In this document: positions 53,978 through 62,591 of the stretch, piece by piece
How positions within the stretch are numbered: the first letter of the stretch is position 1
Layout of the letters: each line of letters opens with the position of its first letter
Assembly (NCBI GenBank): GCA_024233865.1
Contig: JACKPA010000004.1
Span: forward strand, 248,001-312,000
Length of the DNA: 64,000 bases
Reading direction: 5' to 3'
Source of the DNA: Leptospiraceae bacterium
GTDB taxonomy: Bacteria; Spirochaetota; Leptospiria; Leptospirales; Leptospiraceae
Position numbers and translations under genes: made by a program
Notes under the pieces: model-generated
Told to the model about the DNA's origin: nothing
The model's database searches: none
What the model saw: the letters and a program-made list of their open reading frames with translations, nothing else

Positions 53978-54160
53978 AAGACCTATTTGACCTATCCCCG
54001 GTCCCTTTCCTAATGCGTATGCTTGCTTTGCTTTCGCTTCAGCGTGCATACAGGAAAGGGGAGTAAGACTAACGCATCACTGAGTCTGTTTTGAAAGAAC
54101 CAGCTCGGTGATGCCAACACCCCCTTTCCGAATCGGAAAGGGGGAAGGGGGGATAGGTCA
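53978..54160. repeat. GACCTAT-type repeat copy 3, palindrome and inverted copy 4
   Basis: GACCTATTTGACCTATCCCC and CCCTTTCC start at about 53981. At the other end AAAGGGGGAAGGGGGGATAG and GTC (to about 54158) are their inverted counterpart. Between them CCCCTTTCCGA (54121-54131) and TCGGAAAGGGG (54133-54143) make an 11 bp stem. The 257 bp gap 53974-54231 is thus a large imperfect inverted-repeat unit of about 180 bp, MITE-like in form; no transposase is present. Confidence 0.5.
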
Positions 54161-54231
54161 TCAATACTTGTTAAAGTAATCACACTGCAAGACAGGAGCA
54201 CACAATGGATTTGGTAAATAATTCAAAGATT

Positions 54232-55793
54232 CTAAGGGTTTATTACTGCTGTATAAATAAAACCAGGATTTTCCGCTACCGTTATATGAGTTCCATCTCT
54301 TGATATACTTATAGCATTCCATGCTTTTGTCCCTATAGAGTCAACTGTTATCCAGGAAGTTCCATAATCATAAGAAATATAAATATTCCCATTTTTCTTG
54401 GCTGCGACCATACTCTGACCTGTACTGCTAACTGCTCCACAATACCAAATTCCTGAATCACTCATTATTTCAGAAAAGTTATTTGGATTACTTGCACCAC
54501 TAGTAGACAAGAGCACTCCTCCAAACCCATTTAGTAGTACATACTGCCCAGAATCAGACATCGAGGCTGTAAATATACCAACATTTGTAATAGAAAGGGT
54601 ATAAGGTGCCCAGCTTCCAGAAGCACCATAGTTGCCGGAATAGAAATAAGTTAGACCACCATCAGTAGCGATTTGATATTGTCCTGTTCCTGCAATAGCT
54701 GCACCACGTACATCACCAGTTGAACTATAATTTTGTGTCCAACTCACACCATAATTGGATGATATGTATATTTTATCTAGTGAAACTGATACAATCATTT
54801 GGTATTTACCATCTGTCGACATTCCACAATAATTTTTGTTACTATCAAGTCCTGAAATTATATTCCAAATAGTTCCATAATCGTCTGACCTATAAGAAGG
54901 CTGAGCATAAGATGATGTCAGTGAATATTGTCCGTTTGCAGAAATCGCTGCACCTCTTATATTATAACTACCATTGTAGTATACTTTTGATGTCCATGTT
55001 GTTCCATAATCATCGGAAAAATAAACACCATCATCATAAACAGCAATCTGATATTCACCTGTTTCAGATAATGCAACATAATTCCAAGTCAAAGAAGTTG
55101 CACGCGAAGTAAATACAGGGAGTTCATTGATTGTTATTGTAATATTGGCAGTCGTACTTCCACCCGGATTGGATGCGGTAATCGTAAAACTCGTAGGTGC
55201 AAGAGTGGTTGTTGGTGTTCCACTGATCACGCAGGTCGTGGGTGATAGGACTAGTCCGGAAGGCATGGCAGGGCTGGATGTGCAGCTTGTGATGGTGCCG
55301 GTTACGGTTGGTGTAATCGTAGGAATGGGCTGTCCTTGAATGAACGTAAACGGAGACCCGGTATAAACTAAATTTGACGGAGAAGTCGCTGTATCGGAAG
55401 GAGGGAGTGTCGAAGAAGAGTTAGTTAAAGCAACTGTTATAGTGACATCAGAAGAAGTAGAACCATCTTCGCTGCTTGCCGTTATGGTATAGACAGTGGC
55501 AGATGACTCTATTGTAGGAGTTCCGCTGATGATACCACTCGTAGAATTTATGGAAATACCTGAAGGCAGATTCGGAAGAACAGAAAAAGATGACACACTA
55601 CCATCATAAGAAGGAAGATTACCGGTAATCTTTGTTCCAACATAATAAGCTGAATCAGACTCGGAATACTTTAGATTGGAAGGATTATTGGGCCATAGTG
55701 AAATACTCCAATATATCGCTTCAATTTCGGCATTTTTAAGCTGCAACCCGAAAATAAACCCAATAAAAATAGAATAACTACTGTCTTTTTCAT
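54232..55793 (-). pseudogene. Frameshifted lipoprotein with putative Ig (He_PIG) and BNR-like repeats
   Basis: A lipoprotein signal peptide starts at ATG 55793 (MKKTVVILFLLGLFSGC; AGGAAAA upstream), but its frame ends within about 25 codons. The body continues in another frame, open from about 55746 to 54232 (504 codons), so one indel near 55735-55750, in the run CTTAAAAATG, separates them. The body has two He_PIG-type Ig repeats (NLPSGISINSTSGIISGTPT and a second ending in CVISGTPT), then about six BNR/sialidase-like beta-propeller repeats (VYFSDDYGTTWTS, IYISSNYGVSWTQ, IYISYDYGTSWIT). Restored, it would be a surface lipoprotein. Phase variation or sequencing error are alternatives to true decay. 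Confidence 0.65.
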
Positions 55794-56068
55794 TTTCACT
55801 TTTCCTATCCTATAATTAGGATGATATTATAAATTCAAGAAGAATCAAAAAAATAAGGATTTATATCCCAAACATGATAAAATTGACTATAATTTACCAC
55901 AGATTGGTAATTTTCATGGCATCATCCTTAAAAGTGGATAGCCTATTTATCGGAAATTATTTCAAAAAAGTCAAGTTTTTTTTAACGATGAGCTAGGAAG
56001 TTAAGAAAATTCTTGCAATTTTTATCTATAAAATGTAGCATAGAGCAAAAACGGAGCAAAAGTTTTTT

Positions 56069-56296
56069 ATGCAAAATTTAGAGCGTATTACAATGAATTC
56101 AGAGATATGCCATGGGAAACCATGTATAAGAAACATGAGATGGCCTGTTGAAGTAATTCTCGATTTGCTTTCATCGGAAATGTCCATAAAAGATATTCTT
56201 GATGACCATCCGGAGTTAGAAAAAGAAGACATTATTGCGTGTTTAAATTATGCCAAGCTTATGATTAGCGGTAATGTTTTTAAAATAGCAGCATAA
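56069..56296 (+). CDS. DUF433 antitoxin-like protein
   Basis: 75 residues. LERITMNSEICHGKPCIRNMRWPVEVILDLL is the DUF433 N-terminus, followed by IKDILDDHPELEKEDIIACLNYAK. This fold is a compact DNA-binding HTH-like antitoxin, normally paired with a DUF5615 PIN-like toxin. Here no DUF5615 follows; instead the next codon after its stop is the ATG of a Uma2-like gene, so the two are co-translated. The 275 bp upstream region separates it from the divergent lipoprotein gene. Confidence 0.85.
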   Translation: MQNLERITMNSEICHGKPCIRNMRWPVEVILDLLSSEMSIKDILDDHPELEKEDIIACLNYAKLMISGNVFKIAA

Positions 56297-57112
56297 ATGA
56301 AAACCATGGAAGCAACACTTTCACCACCTATACGAATACAAAAACCCAAATTACAGCCTCTGCTTCATGCGGAATTGGGGGAAGAGGAAATACCCTTTTA
56401 TGACGTGGAATTTGACCTAATGCAAGGAGAAGCTCACAAAGACGCGGTCTCTTTTCTTATACCTGCTTTTAAATACGTTGCATTGGAAACAGGTCATAAA
56501 TACCAATCCGATCAACCCTCTTGGTACATCGACCCCGATACGAATAAGCAAAAAATGGCTGCGGGAGATATTGTCATCGCACAACCAATGGACGTGAAAA
56601 AGATGATGGCAACGGAATTAGCCTTTGTGTTGGAAGTCGTGACAATACACCACAAAAAAAAAGAGAAAAAAGATACGGTTAGAATGAAAAGGTGGAACGA
56701 ATACAATGAAGTCCCGGAGTTTTGCCTGTATTTTCCTGATCTCTCAGACAGTAGGGTATTGCAGTTGTTTCATTTTGAGAATGGTAAATACCAACAGATA
56801 GAGTCGGATAGTGATGGAATGATATGTAGTAAAATAATTCCTGATCTGTGTTTTCGGGAGTTGCCTCGTGACAAATGGACATCCGGACACAAGATAGAGT
56901 TATGGTTTAGGAAAGAAGAAATCTTTGAATTGGGAAAAGAAAGACTAATACGAAAGCAAGCAGAAAAATTGCAAAGAGAAGCAGAATTCGCAAGACAAGA
57001 AGCGGAATTTGCAAGATGGGAAGAGCAAAAAAAGCGTGAAGAAGCAGAAAAGAAGGCAATGGTTTTGGCTGAAAAATTAAAAGCCCTCGGGATTGACCCG
57101 GATAGTCTATAG
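56297..57112 (+). CDS. Uma2-family (DUF820) putative endonuclease with coiled-coil tail
   Basis: 271 residues. The N-terminal ~190 residues resemble the PD-(D/E)xK-fold Uma2 family: KYQSDQPSWYIDPDTNKQKMAAGDIVIAQ (acidic site), LAFVLEVVT (E of the core) and KRWNEYNEVPEFCLYFPD. The tail (about 210-260) is a charged coiled coil, KQAEKLQREAEFARQEAEFA..., ending LKALGIDPDSL, as in many cyanobacterial and spirochaetal members. Biochemical role of the family is largely unknown. Starts directly at the DUF433 stop; possibly a toxin-like partner, but this is inference. Confidence 0.75.
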   Translation: MKTMEATLSPPIRIQKPKLQPLLHAELGEEEIPFYDVEFDLMQGEAHKDAVSFLIPAFKYVALETGHKYQSDQPSWYIDPDTNKQKMAAGDIVIAQPMDVKKMMATELAFVLEVVTIHHKKKEKKDTVRMKRWNEYNEVPEFCLYFPDLSDSRVLQLFHFENGKYQQIESDSDGMICSKIIPDLCFRELPRDKWTSGHKIELWFRKEEIFELGKERLIRKQAEKLQREAEFARQEAEFARWEEQKKREEAEKKAMVLAEKLKALGIDPDSL

Positions 57113-57122
57113 GAAAACACGT

Positions 57123-58557
57123 ATGATAAACAGGTTAATTCTATTCTTAATCTTCTTTCCATTTACCCTATTTGCCGATTCCTACCACAATATTCAGAGT
57201 TTTATCGGTGAGAAAGCTGCCGCTATGGGTGGAGCATTTACGGCAATTTCAGATGACCCGTCAGGTGCGTATTACAATCCGGCAGGAATCTCTTTTGCCT
57301 ATAACAACTACGTTTCCATTTCTGCCAATACATACAGAGAGATCGGTAAACCTACCAGGATGTGTTTGGTCGAGGATAGAACTATACACGAAAGTCTCAA
57401 ACATTTTCACCAAGCTTTTTTGGCTCCATTAAGAAGTTTGGAAAATATACAATTGCTTTAACGGTTCTAAACCCTATCAACGAAAAGTTTGATCAATCCA
57501 ATCAGATTTATCTTCCGCTTTCTTTACCGGAGCTTTCCGGTTATAAAATCGGCTATTCGGAAGAGAATGTGCGGTATTTGTTTGGTCCGAGTCTTGCTTA
57601 TTCTCTTTCCAGTAAGGTTTCCATCGGTGCAACCTTGTACTACCTGTATGAAAAAAACAAAATAAGTTCTACCCAATTTGTAGAGGGAAAGTCCGGATCG
57701 TTTAGCCATACAAGCAACCAGGACAGAAGATTGACTATGAGATTTACTCCGATTTTTGGTATCCAGTATATGCCAACAAGCAGGTGGTCGATTGGAATGA
57801 GTCTTCGAAGATACTTTACAACTGCTGGTCATAGAGGAAGTAGCGGGATCGTTTCCAATTCCAGTTCTCTTGATTTATCCGGGACTACTAATTTTTTAAA
57901 TACAAACAGAATGGGTAGCCAAATCCAAAACAACCTCATTTTAGTAAATCCTTCAGAGACTTATAGAATTCCTGAATTGACCGAAATTCGTATGGGTGTG
58001 GCAAATTTTTCATCCAAATACTTTATGTTTAGCTATGATGCCATCTACACTGGAGGCTACAAACTAAGTGCCAATCGAAATCGAATGGAACTCACCAAAC
58101 CTTATTTGATTTTAACGGATAGTGAAGATCAAAGGATCAAAGTTTGTATAGAAAAGCTACTCTGAATCATGCCCTGGGAATGGAATTCTTTTTACGAGAA
58201 ACCTTTTCCGTCAAATTAGGATATTATACAAATTATGCAAATTCAAAAGAAATCAAATGGGGTGATTCGGCTATCAAAAGCTTTCTTGCAAACACAGGGC
58301 AAAATTCTTTGAATTTATCCAGTGATCCGGTTGCGATTTATTCTCCTTCTGCTTTAAGCCCGTCTTCTCGCACAGAACACGTAAATACTTCGGGATATTG
58401 CTTGGGACTCAGTTGGTCAACTGCTCGGATCTCCATCACAATGACCCTAATTCGGGAAAAAGGTAAAGGTGCATCTCAAATCATAGATTCACAACCATCT
58501 CAGGTTCTACGGCTTGACAGCACTTCTGTTTACCTCGTGGCAAGTACACATGAATAG
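57123..58557 (+). pseudogene. Outer-membrane beta-barrel protein gene, frameshifted (FadL/OmpP1-like)
   Basis: It starts with a signal peptide (INRLILFLIFFPFTLFADS) and the typical GEKAAAMGGAFTAISDDPSGAYYNPAGIS of FadL-like porins. A frameshift near 57350 moves the frame to YQDVFGRG, then an in-frame TAG at 57377-57379 (GRG-stop-NYTRKSQ) interrupts it. The frame then runs on through KKFGKYTIALTVLNPINEKF and many barrel strands to about 58138, where a second frameshift leads to YRKATLNHALGMEFFL and an end at 58557. At least three lesions, so not a functional transporter unless sequencing errors explain them. Restored length would be about 475 residues. Confidence 0.75.
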
Positions 58558-58713
58558 TAGAGCAAGTATGAAATAAGAGAAAAATAGATTATGTAACTTC
58601 CCTCAAACCCTTGAAACCGGAAAAAATACTATAATTTAAGAATTTTGGTTGACAGAGCATGGAATAAATAAATCCTAAAAGACAAAGTTCTTAAAAAAGG
58701 TGTATCTGAAAAC

Positions 58714-60159
58714 ATGTCAGAATACGAAGCAATTATAGGTTTGGAAGTTCATGCACAACTCAACACAAAGTCGAAAATTTTTGCACATTCTTCTTGTGAT
58801 TTTGGTGGTTCCCCTAACAGTCAGGTTTCAACCGTTTGTTATGCATTGCCGGGAACTTTACCCGTTTTAAACCAAGAAGTTCTGGAAAAGGCGATAGTTG
58901 CCGGTCTTGCTTTTGATTGTGAAATTTCTTTGTTTACCAAATTTGATCGAAAAAATTATTTTTATCCCGATTTACCCAAAGGCTATCAAATATCCCAATA
59001 CGATAAACCTATATGTAGAGGCGGACAAGTTCATTTTCTTGCCAAAGAAAGTAAACTTGAGAAAACGGTTCATCTTACAAGAATCCATTTGGAAGAAGAT
59101 GCCGGTAAGTTAGTTCATTCCCAAGACCCCAGCAAAAATGTTTCTTATGTTGATTTGAATAGAGCCGGAACTCCTTTGTTAGAAATTGTTTCTGAACCGG
59201 AACTTAGAAGTTCGGAAGAGGCATATTACTATTTAAATACTCTAAAGTCTATTTTGCGTTATGTTCGAGTTTCGGACTGTAATATGGAAGAAGGTTCTCT
59301 TCGATGTGATGCTAATGTTTCCATTCGATTAAAAGGAGAAAAAGATTTTAGAACCAGAGTTGAAATCAAAAACCTGAATTCATTTAAAGCAGTTAGGGCA
59401 GCTATTGATTATGAAATCGAATGGCAAAAGGACATGTACGGCAGAGGGCTTACGTTTGTACAGCAAACAAAATTATGGGATGCAAACGCTTTGAAAACAT
59501 TGCCCATGAGATCCAAAGAAATGGCTCATGACTATCGCTATTTTCCCGATCCAGATTTACCCGTTATTATTATAGAACAAAAGTATGTGGATGAAATGAA
59601 AGGGAAACTACCCGAACTCCCTTCTCAAAAAAAAGCAAGGTTTATTGCAAGTTTAGGACTACCAGAGTATGATGCGGAAGTACTCACTTCAGAAAGAGAG
59701 ATCGCTGATTACTTTGAAGAATGTTTGCAAATTTCAGGTGATCCCAAAAAAACTTCCAACTGGGTGAAAGATGAAGTTTTAGGGATTATAAACAAAGACA
59801 ATCTACCTATTAACAAATTTAAAATAGAGCCAACTCGCCTTGGCTCTATGATAAAGATGATAGCAAGTGGCGAAATTTCTGGAAAGATTGCCAAAACGGT
59901 TTTTGAAGAAATGTTGAATACTACACATTCACCTTCTGAAATTGTAGCCAGAAAAGGACTTTCTGTTGTTCGAGATGATAAAGAGTTAGAAATCATTATT
60001 GAAAAGGTCTTGGAAGAAAATTCAGAAGCAGTCAACTCTTATAAAAAGGGAAAAGAGAAAGCATTTGGTTCCCTAGTGGGAGCTGTAATGAAACACACTA
60101 AAGGCAAAGCAGACCCTGCTATTGTGAACAAACTTTTAAAAGATAAATTAGGAAATTAA
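58714..60159 (+). CDS. gatB: Asp-tRNA(Asn)/Glu-tRNA(Gln) amidotransferase subunit B
   Basis: 481 residues. [63 protein letters not shown] and [15 protein letters not shown] are the GatB signatures; [11 protein letters not shown] follows, and the C-terminal GatB/YqeY tail (about 330-481) is complete. It is the tRNA-binding, kinase-like subunit of GatCAB, which amidates mischarged tRNA. gatA and gatC are not adjacent. AAGGTG precedes the ATG. The next gene starts right at its stop, an unusual operon partner for gatB. Confidence 0.97.
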   Translation: MSEYEAIIGLEVHAQLNTKSKIFAHSSCDFGGSPNSQVSTVCYALPGTLPVLNQEVLEKAIVAGLAFDCEISLFTKFDRKNYFYPDLPKGYQISQYDKPICRGGQVHFLAKESKLEKTVHLTRIHLEEDAGKLVHSQDPSKNVSYVDLNRAGTPLLEIVSEPELRSSEEAYYYLNTLKSILRYVRVSDCNMEEGSLRCDANVSIRLKGEKDFRTRVEIKNLNSFKAVRAAIDYEIEWQKDMYGRGLTFVQQTKLWDANALKTLPMRSKEMAHDYRYFPDPDLPVIIIEQKYVDEMKGKLPELPSQKKARFIASLGLPEYDAEVLTSEREIADYFEECLQISGDPKKTSNWVKDEVLGIINKDNLPINKFKIEPTRLGSMIKMIASGEISGKIAKTVFEEMLNTTHSPSEIVARKGLSVVRDDKELEIIIEKVLEENSEAVNSYKKGKEKAFGSLVGAVMKHTKGKADPAIVNKLLKDKLGN

Positions 60160-62580
60160 ATGGAAAAATATATTTGTATACACGGTCATTTTTACCAACC
60201 ACCAAGAGAAAATCCTTGGTTGGAAGGAATTGAGTTGCAGGACAGTGCCTATCCCTACCATGATTGGAACGCCAGAATTTCTGCGGAATGTTATGCTCCC
60301 AATGCGTCAGCTCGTATTTTAAACAGTGAAGGGAAGTTACTTGAGTTAGTCAACAACTACTCAAAGATCAGTTTTAATTTTGGACCGACTTTACTGGCTT
60401 GGATGGAAAGAGAAGACCCCGAAACCTACAATGCCATTTTAGAGGCTGATCAACTGAGTATGGAAAAGTTTAACGGACATGGTTCTGCCATTGCTCAGGT
60501 CTACAACCATATTATTTTGCCTTTGGCAAACAAACGAGATCGGATAACTCAAATTTATTGGGGAATTAAAGACTTTGAAAGTCGCTTCCAGCGAAAACCG
60601 AAAGGTCTTTGGCTGGCTGAAACTGCCGTTGACTATAACTGCTTGGAGTTAATGGTAGAATATGGAATTCGTTTTACGATTTTAGCACCAAGGCAAGCAA
60701 AACGATTTAGAAAAATAGGTGACAAAGATTGGAATACAACAGAAATTGATCCGACAACTCCTTACCTGATAAAACTCAAAAATGGGAAAAGTATTAACGT
60801 ATTTTTTTACGATGGTCCGATTTCTTTAGGGATTGCTTTCGAAAACATGCTATCTAGTGGGGAAACTTTTGCCAATCGGCTTACAGGAGCATTTATAGAA
60901 GATCGCGAATGGAATCAAATTGTTCATATTGCTACGGATGGTGAAACTTATGGTCATCACCATAAGTATGGTGAAATGGCTTTAGCTTATGCTCTGAAAA
61001 TTATTGAAGACAGCGATAGTGTTAAAATTATTAACTATGGAGATTACCTCGAAAAACATCCTCCGGAGTTGGAAGCAGAAATTCATGAAAATAGTTCTTG
61101 GAGTTGTTTTCATGGTATAGACAGGTGGAGAGATGATTGCGGATGTAATTCGGGAATGAAACCAGGCTGGCACCAAAAGTGGCGTAAACCTCTGCGAGAA
61201 GCTCTGGATTGGCTACGAGATAAGGCAGCAGAACTTTTTGAAACAAAAGGAAAGGTATATTTCAAAGAACCTTGGAAAGCGAGAGATGAGTTTATTGATA
61301 TTATATTGGATCGTTCGAGAGAAAATATTGATAAATTTATTGTCCAACATTGTCAAAAAAACCTATCAGAAAAAGAAGAACAAAAAGCCATAAAACTATT
61401 GGAGTTGCAAAGACATTCCATGTTAATGTATACAAGTTGTGGTTGGTTTTTTGATGATATATCGGGAATTGAAACCATTCAAATTCTGCAGTACGCTGGC
61501 AGAGTAATTCAATTGGTACATGACTTATTTGACTTGGATCTAGAATCAACATTTTTAGAAAAATTAGAACATGCTCCAGGTAATATCCCAGAGTATCAAA
61601 ATGCTAAGGTTATATATAACAAGTTTGTAAAACCGGCTATGGTAGACCTTTTGAATGTGGCAGCACACTATGTTATCAGTTCTTTTTTTGAAACTTCTTA
61701 TAAAAGCGAGAGCATTTATTCTTTTGAAGCAGAGCATGAAGACAGTTATGTTTATGATGTTGGAAGAAGGAAGTATGCTGCTGGTAAGGTTCGCATTACA
61801 TCTAGGGTGACCTTAGAATCAGGATTGTTTAGTTTTGGGGTTTTACATTTTGGGGATCATAATATTAATGCAGGAGTGATACTTTTTAGCAATGAAGAAA
61901 ATTATCAAAAAATGCTCAACGAAAGCTCGACTGCTTTTTTAGGTGGTGATATAGTTGAGTTGATTCGTGCAATGGATAGGCACTTTTTAAATTCTACATT
62001 TACTTTGCGATCCCTATTTCGTGATCAACAGAGAAAAGTTTCTTATCACATTTTGGACCATACACTTGGTCAAACGGAACTCATTTTAAAACACGTAAGG
62101 GATTCCTATCATCCTTTGATGTCCTATATCATTGAACTCGGACATCCGCTTCCGGAGATGTTCAAAAATTTAACGGGTGCTTTAAACAACGTGGAATTAT
62201 TAAGGATGATTAATAGCCAGGACATTCCGAACTTTGAAGCCATCCAGTACTTAATTCGACAATCGATCGAGTACAAACTTGATATTGATATACCTGGTAT
62301 ATCTCTTGCTTTGGAAAACACGATTGTGGGTTTAATTGAGAGGTTTAAAGAAGAACCAGATCAAATTGTGTTGCTGCAAAGCTTATTGGATGGGGTAGAA
62401 ATTATAGAAAAATTGTCTCTACCTGTTAATTTATGGAAGATACAATACTATTATTACTATATGCTAAAAAATGAGACTTACAACTCCTATAAAACCGAAG
62501 CTGATTTCGACAATAAAGAAGCAGAGGAATGGATTGATATGTTTGAACAACTTGGTCGAAAATTAGAAATTTTAGTTTAG
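60160..62580 (+). CDS. Glycoside hydrolase family 57 / DUF3536 protein
   Basis: 806 residues. The GH57 catalytic barrel occupies about 1-310: GHFYQPPRENPWLE (opening HxHxxQPP-like), WLAETAVDYNCLELM (Glu nucleophile region) and HIATDGETYGHHHKYGEMALAYAL (Asp/Glu block). The C-terminal half is the DUF3536 region with helical repeats. GH57 enzymes cleave or rearrange alpha-glucans such as glycogen. The ATG directly follows the gatB stop, with TAGGAA inside the gatB end as ribosome-binding site; treY follows 11 bp later, so alpha-glucan or trehalose metabolism is the likely role. Confidence 0.9.
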   Translation: MEKYICIHGHFYQPPRENPWLEGIELQDSAYPYHDWNARISAECYAPNASARILNSEGKLLELVNNYSKISFNFGPTLLAWMEREDPETYNAILEADQLSMEKFNGHGSAIAQVYNHIILPLANKRDRITQIYWGIKDFESRFQRKPKGLWLAETAVDYNCLELMVEYGIRFTILAPRQAKRFRKIGDKDWNTTEIDPTTPYLIKLKNGKSINVFFYDGPISLGIAFENMLSSGETFANRLTGAFIEDREWNQIVHIATDGETYGHHHKYGEMALAYALKIIEDSDSVKIINYGDYLEKHPPELEAEIHENSSWSCFHGIDRWRDDCGCNSGMKPGWHQKWRKPLREALDWLRDKAAELFETKGKVYFKEPWKARDEFIDIILDRSRENIDKFIVQHCQKNLSEKEEQKAIKLLELQRHSMLMYTSCGWFFDDISGIETIQILQYAGRVIQLVHDLFDLDLESTFLEKLEHAPGNIPEYQNAKVIYNKFVKPAMVDLLNVAAHYVISSFFETSYKSESIYSFEAEHEDSYVYDVGRRKYAAGKVRITSRVTLESGLFSFGVLHFGDHNINAGVILFSNEENYQKMLNESSTAFLGGDIVELIRAMDRHFLNSTFTLRSLFRDQQRKVSYHILDHTLGQTELILKHVRDSYHPLMSYIIELGHPLPEMFKNLTGALNNVELLRMINSQDIPNFEAIQYLIRQSIEYKLDIDIPGISLALENTIVGLIERFKEEPDQIVLLQSLLDGVEIIEKLSLPVNLWKIQYYYYYMLKNETYNSYKTEADFDNKEAEEWIDMFEQLGRKLEILV

Positions 62581-62591
62581 AAGGAAATACT

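Noticed and set aside
54010..54201. 63-codon minus-strand frame
   Set aside because: Falls entirely in the repeat/palindrome block between the DUF559 and lipoprotein genes; no ribosome-binding site and no protein-like pattern.
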